This document shows, one piece after another, positions 1 through 9,178 of a stretch of 64,000 nucleotides of DNA. Where the stretch lies: assembly GCA_947501805.1 (NCBI GenBank), contig CANMXJ010000002.1:248001-312000 (forward strand). The letters are read 5' to 3'. This DNA is from an uncultured Sulfitobacter sp. GTDB taxonomy: Bacteria > Pseudomonadota > Alphaproteobacteria > Rhodobacterales > Rhodobacteraceae. Within the stretch, counting starts at the first letter, position 1. Each line of letters starts with the position of its first letter. The translations under genes were made by a program, and so were the position numbers. The notes under the pieces are model-generated. The model saw only the letters and a program-made list of their open reading frames with translations. It made no database searches and was not told the origin of the DNA.

Positions 1-741
1 AATCAGAACTGGCTGGCCGAGGCGTTGGTAGCGAAAGGGTTCGTTGTTGCCGCCATCAGTCACCCCGGCACCTCGACGTGGTTGCGTGATCCCGATCAGG
101 CCCGTGAATTGTGGGAACGGCCCAAAGACATCAGTCGTGTGATTGATCACGCGCTTTCTGATCCGGTGCTACGCGCGCAGATTGATCCGGATCGGATTTA
201 TATGGCCGGTCATTCGCTGGGCGGTATGACGGCAGTGGCATTGGCCGGAGGACGGTTTGATGATGCCAGGGTCGATGCGTTTTGTAGCGCCCATCCCGAT
301 GACACCGGCTGTGATGTTCTCAAGCTCTGGAATGTCGCTGAAACGCCGCAGGACGTGGCGGCGATGCAAGCTGACCTGTCCGATCCGCGTATCAAGGGTT
401 TCGGGGTTTTCGACCTTGGTGCAACCCAGACATTTTCGGCGCGAAGCCTCGCTGCGATAGTGCGTCCAATGTTGGTGATTGCGGCCCCCTTGGATATCGG
501 AGGCTTGAACCTCGATGTGGAATCGCGCGCTTTGCGGGCGGCCTTGCCCACAGGAAATGTGACCTATCTGGAGCCGGGGACTCTATCGCATTTTGATTTT
601 CTGGGTGTGTGTAAACCTGCTGCGGTTGCCATTCTGGCCGAAGAAGAGCCGGGCGATGAGGTGATTTGCATCAATGGACAAGAAGAGCGCGAGGCGGATC
701 ATGCTCTGATTGTCGAGGCGGTGGTGACAGCGTTTCAATAG
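1..741 (+). CDS. Alpha/beta hydrolase (dienelactone hydrolase/PAF-acetylhydrolase type), 5'-truncated
   Basis: The reading frame is open from the first base of the window, so the true start lies upstream and the protein is N-terminally incomplete. The nucleophile elbow GHSLGG is visible at about residue 70 of the visible part, and a late SHFDF supplies the probable catalytic His. The spacing and the Cys-containing insertion after the elbow (CSAHPDDTGC) resemble predicted dienelactone hydrolases and PAF-acetylhydrolase-like esterases. The substrate cannot be told. It is not obviously linked to the next gene, which has its own ribosome binding site. Confidence 0.7.
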   Translation, partial: NQNWLAEALVAKGFVVAAISHPGTSTWLRDPDQARELWERPKDISRVIDHALSDPVLRAQIDPDRIYMAGHSLGGMTAVALAGGRFDDARVDAFCSAHPDDTGCDVLKLWNVAETPQDVAAMQADLSDPRIKGFGVFDLGATQTFSARSLAAIVRPMLVIAAPLDIGGLNLDVESRALRAALPTGNVTYLEPGTLSHFDFLGVCKPAAVAILAEEEPGDEVICINGQEEREADHALIVEAVVTAFQ

Positions 742-848
742 GACGGGCGGCTTGCTTGGTTCAGACCGCGGGGTTTGCGACTCCGCTGTTTGGCTTTTTG
801 TGTTCAGTGGGTAGCATGGGTCTCAATTCAACAGGAGAGGGGACGCGC

Positions 849-1544
849 ATGTGTGGACGTATGGCGGTGACGTTGCCTCCTGATGCCATGGCGAAATTGT
901 TCGCTGCGGTCCCCGACAACGATCTGCCACGGGTGCCGAATTACAACGTCTGTCCAACCAACAACGTGCATATCGTTGCGCAAGGACCTGACGGACGGCG
1001 GCAGCTCAAGGGGATGCGATGGGGGTTTATCCCGCGATGGTACAAAAAACCTGCGGCTGGGCCATTGCTGATCAATGCACGTGCAGAAACGCTTGCGGAG
1101 AAGCCCGCGTTTCGCAATGCCGCGCGCACGCGGCGCGGGCTGGTGATCGCAACGGGCTTTTATGAATGGACGAAGGATGCCGAGGACGGCCGTGACCCGT
1201 GGTATATTTCGCGCGCAGATGCGACCCCGTTGGCCTTGGCGGCGATATGGCAGGACTGGCATGGAACCGAGGGAGAGATCATCACATCCTGCGCGATCGT
1301 AACGACAGGTGCCAATGCGCCGATGCAGGCAATCCATCACAGGATGCCCGTTGTTATTGCAGAGCCGGACTGGCCGCTCTGGCTGGGCGAAGCGGGCAAG
1401 GGGGCGGCAACGCTGATGCAGCCGCCAGCAGATGAGCTGCTGACGTGGCACCGCGTTGACCGCACCGTCAATTCCAACCGCGCCAGTGGCGCAGAGCTTA
1501 TCTCCCCCCTGACAGTGACTGCCAAAGGGGTGTCCTCGCTCTAG
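849..1544 (+). CDS. SRAP-domain protein (abasic-site crosslinker, YedK/HMCES family)
   Basis: The 231-residue protein begins MCGR, as expected when the initiator Met is removed to expose the catalytic Cys2 that forms a thiazolidine crosslink with abasic sites in single-stranded DNA. Other family landmarks are visible: Asn77 in LINARAE, Glu106 in GFYEW and His163/164 in HHRMP. The start at 849 is preferred over an upstream extension because the Cys must be residue 2 and CAGGAGAGG lies just upstream. Length matches the family. It probably protects replication forks. It stands alone and converges with the next gene. Confidence 0.9.
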   Translation: MCGRMAVTLPPDAMAKLFAAVPDNDLPRVPNYNVCPTNNVHIVAQGPDGRRQLKGMRWGFIPRWYKKPAAGPLLINARAETLAEKPAFRNAARTRRGLVIATGFYEWTKDAEDGRDPWYISRADATPLALAAIWQDWHGTEGEIITSCAIVTTGANAPMQAIHHRMPVVIAEPDWPLWLGEAGKGAATLMQPPADELLTWHRVDRTVNSNRASGAELISPLTVTAKGVSSL

Positions 1545-1555
1545 TTTGCGCAGGC

Positions 1556-1879
1556 TTAGTTGCCGCGAATGATCTCGCCAACCGCTTCGCCATCTTCACT
1601 GGCGAATGTCAGCGGCGTCGCGTGTGTGAGGTTCAAACGGTAGGTTGCTTCCGGGGCGATGTTGCCTGAGGTCCAGGACTCTTCCGGACCGTTGATGACA
1701 TGAACCGCATCGCTTACGTTGCGAAAGATGATATTGTCGCCTTTGTTTGCATAGATCACGGACGGAAAATAGCTTCCGTCATTGATCAGGACTTCGACGT
1801 TGTCGGCAGACGCGGCACCAGCAGAAAAAGACAGTGCAGCAGCAAGGGCGCAAACGCCAGTGCGGTAAGAAATAAGCAT
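1556..1879 (-). CDS. Small secreted cupredoxin-fold protein, copper ligands apparently missing
   Basis: 107 residues with a Sec signal peptide (about 1-25, cut after ASA). The remainder resembles the plastocyanin/amicyanin fold: FPSVIYANKGDNIIFRN followed by a VHVI strand and a C-terminal strand PLTFASEDG. A type 1 copper site needs a Cys and a second His in the last loop. I see one plausible His in VHVI but no Cys in the mature protein, so blue-copper electron transfer is unlikely. The start has a good ribosome binding site (AAGGAG). It may be a structural or binding relative of the family. Confidence 0.65.
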   Translation of the reverse strand: MLISYRTGVCALAAALSFSAGAASADNVEVLINDGSYFPSVIYANKGDNIIFRNVSDAVHVINGPEESWTSGNIAPEATYRLNLTHATPLTFASEDGEAVGEIIRGN

Positions 1880-1979
1880 AGTAATGCTCCTTGTAACGGC
1901 CCCACCCGGTCACAGATGATTTTCATTAAACGGTAAATGCGGCGAAAGTTTGGCAGCTGGCCGTTTTTTCGCCAGATGC

Positions 1980-2879
1980 TCAGGAGTTTTCAGGCGTTGC
2001 AGCCTGCCCTGCCAGCCAGGTCCGGAACGAGCCCAAGGCGGCCCCGTCATCACGTGCTTCGGGCCAGACCAGATAGTAATTGCCGATGCTTTGCGAGCTT
2101 TGATCAAAGGCCAGCATCAGTTGTCCGTCCCGCAGGTAGGGCTCAGCAAAAAATGTCGGCAGCAACGCGATGCCAAGGCCGTGAATGGCCGCCTGAGCCA
2201 TAGTCGAGAACTGGTCGAACATCATGCCTGCAGGTGGTTCGCCTTTTACGCCAAGTGCCGTGAGCCACCGCGCCCAACCGCGTGGCCGTGTTTCCAAGTG
2301 CAACAGAGGATGATTTAGAATGTCCTGCGCATCCGTCATCGGGGCGTCCAGCAGATCGGTGGCGCAAACGGGCACGACGGTTTCGGGCATCAGGGGCAGG
2401 TAATGCACACCCGGCCAGTCTTCGTGACCAAAGTGAATAGCAGCATCAAAAGCACTGTCCTGAATGGCAAAGGGTTTGAGGCGTGTGCTGAGGTTTACGG
2501 TCACCTCGGGATGGGTGCGCGCGAATCCGCGCAGCCGGGGGGCCAGCCAATGCATCCCGAAGGCGGGCAGGATGGCGAGGTTCAGGGAGCCCCCTTTGGG
2601 ATTTGTGCGCACCGAGACCGAGGCCTGCGCCAGTCTGTTGAGGATTTCGCGTACCTTTACGACATAGGTTTGGCCCGCTTCTGTCAGCGTCAACTGGCGG
2701 CCCTGACGGGTGATCAGCGCCACATCCAGTTGTTCCTCAAGGGTTTTTAGCTGCCGGCTGATCGCGCTTTGTGTCAAAGAAAGCTCTTGCGCCGCGGCAG
2801 TGGCGCTGCCGAGCCGCGCAACGGCTTCGAAAGCCAGCAATGCAGAGATGGAAGGGAGGAAGCGGCGCGGGGCTATCAT
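1980..2879 (-). CDS. LysR-type transcriptional regulator, likely regulator of gcdH
   Basis: 299-residue LysR family protein. An N-terminal winged HTH (LLAFEAVARLGSATAAAQEL, then LTQSAISRQLKTLEE) is followed by a two-lobed substrate-binding domain. The GcvA-like style of the HTH and the divergent position directly upstream of gcdH suggest that it controls glutaryl-CoA degradation and senses glutarate or a related acid; this is inferred from position. An in-frame ATG at 2894 would add five residues (MRKSH). Neither start has a strong ribosome binding site. The roughly 100-bp gap to gcdH must hold both divergent promoters. Confidence 0.85.
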   Translation of the reverse strand: MIAPRRFLPSISALLAFEAVARLGSATAAAQELSLTQSAISRQLKTLEEQLDVALITRQGRQLTLTEAGQTYVVKVREILNRLAQASVSVRTNPKGGSLNLAILPAFGMHWLAPRLRGFARTHPEVTVNLSTRLKPFAIQDSAFDAAIHFGHEDWPGVHYLPLMPETVVPVCATDLLDAPMTDAQDILNHPLLHLETRPRGWARWLTALGVKGEPPAGMMFDQFSTMAQAAIHGLGIALLPTFFAEPYLRDGQLMLAFDQSSQSIGNYYLVWPEARDDGAALGSFRTWLAGQAATPENS

Positions 2880-2978
2880 ATGACTTTTTCTCATACATGC
2901 AGGACAAAGCTTCGATAGTCTTTTGGCTGAAAATTTGCAATAAGGCGGGCAAACAACGCCTCTATGAAAGGAATTGCC

Positions 2979-4202
2979 ATGAACGCCGAAACTCCCGTGC
3001 TTCGCGCCAAAGATGCCCCTGATCTGGGAACGTTTGATTGGTCCGACCCGTTCCGTCTGGACAGCCAGCTGACCGAAGACGAACGCATGATCCGCGACTC
3101 CGCGCACGCATATGCGCAGGAAAAGCTGCAGCCACGCGTCATCGACGCCTATGCAAACGAGACAACGGATGCGAACATCTTCAAGGAGATGGGCGAGATG
3201 GGCCTGATGGGCGTCACTATCCCCGAGGAATATGGCGGGCTGGGCGGTAACTATGTCTCCTACGGTCTGGTTGCGCGTGAAGTCGAGCGTGTTGATTCCG
3301 GCTATCGTTCCATGATGTCCGTGCAAGCCAGCCTTGTGATGTATCCGATCTATGCATACGGCTCCGAAGCGCAGCGCAAGAAGTTCCTGCCCAAATTGTG
3401 TTCCGGCGAATGGATCGGCTGTTTCGGCCTGACCGAGCCTGACGCGGGTTCCGACCCTGCAGGCATGAAAACCCGTGCGGTGAAAACGGCAAACGGATAC
3501 AAACTGACCGGTTCAAAAATGTGGATTTCGAACGCACCGATTGCGGATGTGTTTGTTGTCTGGGCCAAGTCAGAAGAACACGGCGGCAAGATCCGCGGTT
3601 TCATTCTGGAAAAAGGCATGAAGGGCCTGAGTGCCCCCAAGGTTGGCAACAAGCTGTCGCTGCGCGCTTCCATCACCGGTGAAATTGTCATGGAAGATGT
3701 GGAAGTGGGCGATGATGCGCTGCTGCCGCATATCTCCGGTCTGAAAGGCCCCTTCGGCTGTCTCAACCGCGCACGCTACGGTATTTCATGGGGTGCGATG
3801 GGCGCGGCAGAATTCTGCTGGCACGCTGCACGCCAGTACGGTCTGGATCGCAAGCAGTTTGGTAAGCCCTTGGCGCAAACACAGCTGTTCCAGAAGAAAC
3901 TTGCAGATATGATGACCGAGATTTCATTGGGCCTTCAGGGGTCTTTGCAGGTCGGCCGATTGATGGATCAGGCCAATGCGGCACCTGAAATGGTGTCCAT
4001 CGTCAAGCGCAACAACTGTGGCAAGGCGCTGGATATCGCCCGTCACGCCCGCGACATGCATGGCGGCAACGGCATTTCCGGTGAGTTTCAGGTGATCCGC
4101 CATATGATGAACCTTGAAACAGTGAATACCTACGAGGGCACGCATGACGTTCATGCCTTGATCCTTGGGCGTGCGCAAACCGGGCTTCAGGCATTTTTCT
4201 GA
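2979..4202 (+). CDS. gcdH: Glutaryl-CoA dehydrogenase
   Basis: 407-residue acyl-CoA dehydrogenase that oxidises and decarboxylates glutaryl-CoA to crotonyl-CoA, the late step of lysine, tryptophan and glutarate breakdown. Family marks: [17 protein letters not shown] (FAD-binding), KMWISNAP, and the C-terminal [16 protein letters not shown] that carries the catalytic Glu. This last motif is characteristic of GcdH. The ATG at 2979 follows AAAGGA at the right distance; the ATG at 2964 lies inside that ribosome binding site and is rejected. It is divergent from the LysR regulator and followed after 95 bp by a dehydrogenase E1 gene. Confidence 0.93.
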   Translation: MNAETPVLRAKDAPDLGTFDWSDPFRLDSQLTEDERMIRDSAHAYAQEKLQPRVIDAYANETTDANIFKEMGEMGLMGVTIPEEYGGLGGNYVSYGLVAREVERVDSGYRSMMSVQASLVMYPIYAYGSEAQRKKFLPKLCSGEWIGCFGLTEPDAGSDPAGMKTRAVKTANGYKLTGSKMWISNAPIADVFVVWAKSEEHGGKIRGFILEKGMKGLSAPKVGNKLSLRASITGEIVMEDVEVGDDALLPHISGLKGPFGCLNRARYGISWGAMGAAEFCWHAARQYGLDRKQFGKPLAQTQLFQKKLADMMTEISLGLQGSLQVGRLMDQANAAPEMVSIVKRNNCGKALDIARHARDMHGGNGISGEFQVIRHMMNLETVNTYEGTHDVHALILGRAQTGLQAFF

Positions 4203-4297
4203 TGGTGTAGTCGCGCAAGCGCGATATGAGTTTAAGAGCCAAGTGAAGCAGGGGCGCGTGGGAAACACGGGCCTCTGTATTTTTATGTGAGGGTGTT

Positions 4298-6475
4298 ATG
4301 GATCGCGTTTCTATTGTGCATGAGAATTTTCTGCGGCGGGTTGCGGCGGAGGATTTTCCGGCAGGTGTCACGGATATCGACGCTTTGGGCGTTGATGAGG
4401 CGCTTGGGCTGTATCGCTCGCAGGTCTTGTCGCGGGCACTCGATCTGCAAAGCCGGGTAATGCAGAAGGCGGGGCAGGGGTTTTACACAATTGGCTCGTC
4501 CGGCCATGAAGGGATGGCCGCCCTGGGGTATGCCTTGCGAGTCGATGACATTGCGTTCCTGCACTATCGTGATGCCGCGTTCCAGATTGCGCGCGCGGCC
4601 AAGGCCGGGCAAATTGGCATGATGCGTGACATGTTATTGTCATTTGCGTGCTCGTCCGAGGATCCGACAAGTGGTGGACGGCATAAGGTGCTTGGATCGC
4701 GCCCGTTAATGATTCCGCCACAGACTTCTACGATTGCCAGTCACTTGCCCAAGGCTGTTGGTGCAGCTCATTCCGTAACGCTGGCGCGGCGCAACCGGCC
4801 CGAGCATGCGATCCTGTCACGGGACGGCATTGCGATGTGTTCTTTTGGTGATGCCTCGCTGAACCACTCGACAGCGCAGGGCGCGATCAATGCGGCGGGA
4901 TGGACCGCTGTGCAGGGCATTCCTTTGCCATTGCTGTTTGTCTGTGAGGACAACGGAATCGGCATTTCCACCAAAACGCCTGCGGGGTGGGTCAAGGCCT
5001 CCATGTCGGCGCGACCCGGCCTGACGTATTTCGAGGCGGACGGATTGGACATCTTTGCAGCAACTGCGGCGGCGCAAGAGGCTGCAGAATGGGTGCGCAT
5101 TCACCGCAAGCCTGCATTCCTGCATCTGCGCACTGTACGGCTTTACGGACATGCGGGACCGGATGTTGTGACATCCTATTTGCCAAAGGCCGAGGTCGAG
5201 GCTGACGAGGCGCATGACCCGCTGTTGTATTCTGCGCGCGGGTTGGTTGCGGCAGGTGTGTCGCCGCAAGAAGTTGTCGATATTTACACAACGACACTCG
5301 AAGAGGTGGCGGCAGCCGCTGAGGAAATGGCGCAGATTCCGCGGTTGAAAACCGCTGATGACGTGATGGCAAGCCTTATACCGCCAAAACGCGAAGTGGC
5401 GCTTGCCAATGGGCCAAGCCCAGAACAACGCGCCGAGATTTTCGGCGGCGATATGGCGCAGATGGATCAACCGCAGCCGATGTCACGGCTGATCAACTGG
5501 GCGTTGCATGATGTGATGCTGGAACACGCAGAGACCCTGCTGATGGGGGAGGACGTGGGACGCAAAGGGGGCAATTACGGTGTCACCCAGAAGTTGCACG
5601 CGCGGTTTGGTCCGGCACGGGTAATCGACACACTGCTGGATGAACAGAGCATTCTGGGGCTGGCGATTGGTCTGGCGCATAATGGGTTCATTCCGATGCC
5701 GGAAATCCAGTTTCTTGCCTATCTGCACAATGCCGAAGACCAGTTGCGCGGCGAGGCGGCAACATTGCCGTTCTTTAGCAAGGGCCAGTGGACCAATCCG
5801 ATGGTCGTGCGTATTTCGGCGCTGGGCTATCAGAAAGGGTTCGGCGGACATTTCCACAACGACAATTCCCTTGCCGTGTTGCGCGATATTCCGGGGCTGA
5901 TCATCGCCTGCCCGTCTACAGGCGACGAGGCTGCGATGATGCTGCGAGAATGTCATCGTCTGGCGCGGGAAGAGCAGCGTGTGGTGATATTCCTGGAACC
6001 GATCGCACTCTATCCGATGCGTGATCTTGTGGAGCCAGGGGATGGCGGCTGGATGCGGCATTATCCGGCACCGGATCGCCGGATCGAAGTTGGAAGTGTT
6101 GGCGTGCATGGGGAGGGCGGGGATCTTGCGATTGTTAGCTATGGCAACGGTCACTACCTCAGCCGTCAGGCGCAGCATGATCTGGCAGTCAAGGGGGTCG
6201 CGGCGCGGGTGATTGATCTGCGCTGGCTGGCACCTTTGTCCCAAGATGCCTTGATTGATTCTATCGGGGATCGTCCGGTCCTGATCGTCGATGAATGTCG
6301 CCGCACGGGCGGACAGGCAGAGGCGCTTATGGCGCTTTTGACGGAGCATGGTATCGCGCGTTTTGCCCGGCTGACTGCGCAGGACAGCTTTATCGCAACA
6401 GGGCCTGCTTATGGTGCAACCCTGCCTTCGCGGGAAGGAATTGTGCAGGCAGCCGAAGCGCTTTTGGCGGAATAA
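4298..6475 (+). CDS. Fused alpha-beta 2-oxoacid dehydrogenase E1 component (TPP-dependent)
   Basis: 725 residues combining an E1-alpha half (about 30-350) and an E1-beta half (about 390-725) in one chain. The TPP-binding segment is seen as GDASLN (184-189) with a downstream Asn in GAINAA; the beta half has MGEDVGRKGGNYGVT and the transketolase C-terminal region (AIVSYG, VIDLRWLAPLS). Such enzymes decarboxylate 2-oxoacids and pass the acyl group to a lipoyl E2. No E2 or E3 gene lies nearby, so it must borrow them. The position after gcdH hints at 2-oxoadipate, the precursor of glutaryl-CoA, but branched-chain oxoacids are equally possible. Confidence 0.8.
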   Translation: MDRVSIVHENFLRRVAAEDFPAGVTDIDALGVDEALGLYRSQVLSRALDLQSRVMQKAGQGFYTIGSSGHEGMAALGYALRVDDIAFLHYRDAAFQIARAAKAGQIGMMRDMLLSFACSSEDPTSGGRHKVLGSRPLMIPPQTSTIASHLPKAVGAAHSVTLARRNRPEHAILSRDGIAMCSFGDASLNHSTAQGAINAAGWTAVQGIPLPLLFVCEDNGIGISTKTPAGWVKASMSARPGLTYFEADGLDIFAATAAAQEAAEWVRIHRKPAFLHLRTVRLYGHAGPDVVTSYLPKAEVEADEAHDPLLYSARGLVAAGVSPQEVVDIYTTTLEEVAAAAEEMAQIPRLKTADDVMASLIPPKREVALANGPSPEQRAEIFGGDMAQMDQPQPMSRLINWALHDVMLEHAETLLMGEDVGRKGGNYGVTQKLHARFGPARVIDTLLDEQSILGLAIGLAHNGFIPMPEIQFLAYLHNAEDQLRGEAATLPFFSKGQWTNPMVVRISALGYQKGFGGHFHNDNSLAVLRDIPGLIIACPSTGDEAAMMLRECHRLAREEQRVVIFLEPIALYPMRDLVEPGDGGWMRHYPAPDRRIEVGSVGVHGEGGDLAIVSYGNGHYLSRQAQHDLAVKGVAARVIDLRWLAPLSQDALIDSIGDRPVLIVDECRRTGGQAEALMALLTEHGIARFARLTAQDSFIATGPAYGATLPSREGIVQAAEALLAE

Positions 6476-6593
6476 ACAAGCAAAGACGAATCGCATCGGC
6501 CGGACTCTTCCGTTGTTGCAGTCTCATGTATTGCTTTAAGATTTTTCTTTAAAGTATTGTTAATGTTTAGTTAAGTAGGATTAAGTTTTCTGA

Positions 6594-6609
6594 TTGCACA
6601 CGTGTGCAA
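6594..6609. promoter_or_regulatory. Perfect 16-bp palindrome, probable LacI-type operator
   Basis: TTGCACACGTGTGCAA is a perfect inverted repeat with a central CG, the hallmark of LacI/GalR operators. It sits in an AT-rich 209-bp gap, 76 bp before the ABC ATPase start, at the head of a 17-gene run that itself encodes a LacI regulator (16160-17191). A possible -10 GATAAT at 6619-6624 would put the palindrome over the -35 region, as expected for repression. Binding by that regulator is inferred. Confidence 0.6.
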
Positions 6610-6684
6610 AAAATTCTTGATAATATTTCCAAGCTGCCCCAAGCTACTTCCACTGCCGCTGCTGGTGGATCTACGGGGGACGTC

Positions 6685-7737
6685 ATGGCCGAAATCCAAC
6701 TGCGCAATATTAACAAACGCTGGGGCAGCTTTGTCGGTGTCGAGAATTTCGACCTGACAATTGCTGACGAGGAATTCCTTGTGCTGTTGGGGCCGTCGGG
6801 CTGTGGCAAGACCACAACGATGCGGATGATCGCGGGCCTTGAAGACATCACCGAGGGCGAGATCATAATTGACGGAAAAGTCGTGAACGATCTGGACCCC
6901 AAGGACCGGGACGTGGCGATGGTGTTCCAGTCCTATGGCCTTTACCCGCATATGAACGTCTATGAGAACATCCGGTTTCCGCTAAAGGTACGCAAGGTTG
7001 ATCCAGCTACCCATGACGAGAGGGTGCGCCGCGCCTCTGCGATGGTGGAGCTGGATGAGTTTCTGCACCGCAAACCTGCAGAACTGTCGGGTGGACAACG
7101 CCAGCGTGTTGCTTTGGCCCGCGCGATTGTGCGCGAGCCGAACGTGTTCTTAATGGATGAGCCGCTCTCGAACCTTGACGCTAAATTGCGTGTCAGCACG
7201 CGTGCACAGATCAAGAATCTGAGTCATGAACTCAAGGTGACAACCGTCTACGTAACACATGATCAGATCGAAGCGATGACACTGGCGGATCGTGTCGTGG
7301 TGATGAAGCAAGGCCGCGTGCAGCAGGTCGGAACGCCGACGGAAATCTACGACAATCCGGCTAACACCTTTGTGGCCTCCTTTATCGGGTCGCCTGCGAT
7401 GAACCTTATGGACGGCGCGATCAGGGACGGAGTCTTTGAGGGCGCAAACGTGCGCATCGAAGGGCTGAAAGCTGCTGACGGTGAGGTCACTTTGGGGTTT
7501 CGGGCCGAGGATGCGGCGGTGTCCGACACACAAGCCCAGATTAACGCCCCCGTCTATACCATTGAATTGCTTGGAGATGCTGTGATGCTAGCCGTTAAGG
7601 CAGGAGGACAGCTGGTGTCTGTCAAAGCGCATAAAGAATACCGGGCGGTTATCAAAGACGCAGTGTCTTTCTCGGTTCCGCCCGCCATTTGTCATATATT
7701 TGACCGCGCAACGGGCGAGCGGATCAGCGTAGGCTGA
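6685..7737 (+). CDS. Sugar-type ABC transporter ATP-binding protein (MalK/UgpC class)
   Basis: 350 residues. Walker A GPSGCGKT, Q-loop VFQSYGLYPHM, signature LSGGQRQRVALARA, Walker B VFLMDEPLSNLDAK and switch His in VTHDQ are all present in order. They are followed by the TOBE/OB C-terminal regulatory domain (from about 240) typical of CUT1 importers. The ATG at 6685 follows GGGGGA; an earlier in-frame GTG start at 6604 would run through the palindromic operator and is rejected. It is the first gene of the 17-gene run and powers the importer with the three following genes. Confidence 0.92.
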   Translation: MAEIQLRNINKRWGSFVGVENFDLTIADEEFLVLLGPSGCGKTTTMRMIAGLEDITEGEIIIDGKVVNDLDPKDRDVAMVFQSYGLYPHMNVYENIRFPLKVRKVDPATHDERVRRASAMVELDEFLHRKPAELSGGQRQRVALARAIVREPNVFLMDEPLSNLDAKLRVSTRAQIKNLSHELKVTTVYVTHDQIEAMTLADRVVVMKQGRVQQVGTPTEIYDNPANTFVASFIGSPAMNLMDGAIRDGVFEGANVRIEGLKAADGEVTLGFRAEDAAVSDTQAQINAPVYTIELLGDAVMLAVKAGGQLVSVKAHKEYRAVIKDAVSFSVPPAICHIFDRATGERISVG

Positions 7738-7770
7738 TCATGAATACCCTCGAAAACGGGGGGTGCGAAC

Positions 7771-7795
7771 GGATGCAGTCTTGCAAGGTGCATCC
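7771..7795 (+). other. Intergenic RNA hairpin between ATPase and binding-protein genes
   Basis: GGATGCA and TGCATCC form a perfect 7-bp stem around an 11-nt loop, in the 86-bp gap before the substrate-binding protein gene. There is no T tract, so it is not a simple terminator. Such hairpins often set differential mRNA stability in ABC operons; it could also be a DNA-level operator. Confidence 0.4.
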
Positions 7796-7823
7796 CAAAT
7801 AAAATGCAACAGGGAGTTTGCAA

Positions 7824-9044
7824 ATGATGTTGAAGAAACTGGTACTTGCGGGTGCGATCAGCCTGATGGGCTCGACCGCATTTGCTGCGTGTTCATATGA
7901 GAACACCACTGAAATCAAGATGTTGTCGGCGGGCTTTGAAGCGTGGAAAGCCGTTACGGATTCCATGGCCGAGTGTGGTAACTTCCAGGCTGAACTAGAT
8001 CAGGAATTCCGCACGAAACAGCCAGCTGCATTTGAAGCGAACCCGTCCCTTTATCATCTTGGTGGTGTGTCCAACGGCACAATCACACCCCTGCTGAATG
8101 CTGAAACCATCCGTCCGCTGGATGATCTGGTTGCGAAGTACGGTCAGAATCTCAAGCCCAACCAATTGATCAAGATTGATGGCAAGATCATGGCTGTGGC
8201 GATGATGGTGAACACGCAGCACTTGATGTACCGCTCTGACATCCTGTCGGATCTGGGCATCGCGGTCCCAACGTCATGGGACGAGGTTTACGCCGCCGCT
8301 GGAAAAATCAAGGAAGCGGGTGTGGTGGATTATCCCCTTGGCGCGACAATGAAATCCGGTTGGAATCTAGCTCAGGAATACGTGAACTTGTTGCCCGGTC
8401 ACGGTGGCGCATTTTTTAATGATGACAACACATCGGCAGTTAATTCAGACGCGGGTGTTGCAGCACTTGAAACGATGAAAGCAGCGTTGGCCTTTACCGA
8501 TCCGGAAGTTCTGGTGTCGGATTCGACCTATGTTCAACAGCAGTTCCAACAGGGTAAAATCGCTATGGCGAACCTCTGGGCATCGCGCGCCGGTGCGATG
8601 AACGATGAAGCTGAAAGCCAGGTTGTGGGCAAGGTTGCAATGGCGGCAGCGCCAACTGCCATGGAAGGCGGCGCGCCTGCCACGACGCTTTGGTGGGACG
8701 GCATTGTCGTAGCTGCCAACATCACGGATGAGGAGGCGGACGCTGCATTCCGTCTGGCGATGGAAGGTCTCGACAAAGAAACGGTTATGGCGAACAATGA
8801 CGCTGCGATCTGGCTGATCGAAGGTTTTACACCTGGTCCATTGTCCGAAGGTGCCATTGCCACGGCAACGGCAAACCCGGCCCCACCACCATACCCGTCA
8901 ACAACCCGTATGGGCCTGATGCACACGGTTCTTGGCAACGAGATCCCGGCATTCCTGACAGGCGAACGTGACGCAGTCGCAACGCTGGCCGCGATTGACG
9001 AAGCCTATACGACAGCTGCCAAGGAAGCAGGCGTGCTGAAGTAA
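7824..9044 (+). CDS. Periplasmic substrate-binding protein of CUT1-type ABC importer
   Basis: 406-residue precursor with a Sec signal peptide (about 1-20, ending AFA, then ACSYENTTE). The rest is a family 1 extracellular solute-binding protein: WDEVYAAAGKIKEAG and the hinge and lobe arrangement of MalE/UgpB-like proteins. The ligand cannot be read from sequence; the adjoining enzymes suggest an oxidised or methylated small molecule rather than a plain sugar. An ATG at 7824 with AGGGAG seven bases upstream is preferred to the upstream TTG. Hairpins flank the gene on both sides, fitting the higher expression that binding proteins usually need. Confidence 0.9.
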   Translation: MMLKKLVLAGAISLMGSTAFAACSYENTTEIKMLSAGFEAWKAVTDSMAECGNFQAELDQEFRTKQPAAFEANPSLYHLGGVSNGTITPLLNAETIRPLDDLVAKYGQNLKPNQLIKIDGKIMAVAMMVNTQHLMYRSDILSDLGIAVPTSWDEVYAAAGKIKEAGVVDYPLGATMKSGWNLAQEYVNLLPGHGGAFFNDDNTSAVNSDAGVAALETMKAALAFTDPEVLVSDSTYVQQQFQQGKIAMANLWASRAGAMNDEAESQVVGKVAMAAAPTAMEGGAPATTLWWDGIVVAANITDEEADAAFRLAMEGLDKETVMANNDAAIWLIEGFTPGPLSEGAIATATANPAPPPYPSTTRMGLMHTVLGNEIPAFLTGERDAVATLAAIDEAYTTAAKEAGVLK

Positions 9045-9099
9045 GTAAAACGGCAGGTCGGGGTATCCTGGCCTGTCACACCACCGCTGCGGGTTTTGT

Positions 9100-9123
9100 A
9101 GACGACATTTTGCCAGGTCGTCT
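9100..9123 (+). other. Intergenic hairpin downstream of the binding-protein gene
   Basis: AGACGAC and GTCGTCT pair perfectly around a 10-nt loop in the 134-bp gap between the binding-protein gene and the first permease. No T tract follows. It probably protects the upstream mRNA or attenuates the permease genes. Confidence 0.4.
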
Positions 9124-9178
9124 GCCAAGACCGCACCACACGAAACGATAGCGCGCAAACACAGGACGGGGGGACAAA

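Noticed and set aside
2880-3326. Long N-terminal extension of the LysR gene
   Set aside because: It would overlap gcdH antisense; LysR proteins begin just before the HTH at 2879 or 2894.
5483-6496. 337-codon open frame on the minus strand
   Set aside because: Antisense to the E1-beta half; Cys/His/Arg-rich composition and no motif. The plus-strand frame has clear family motifs.
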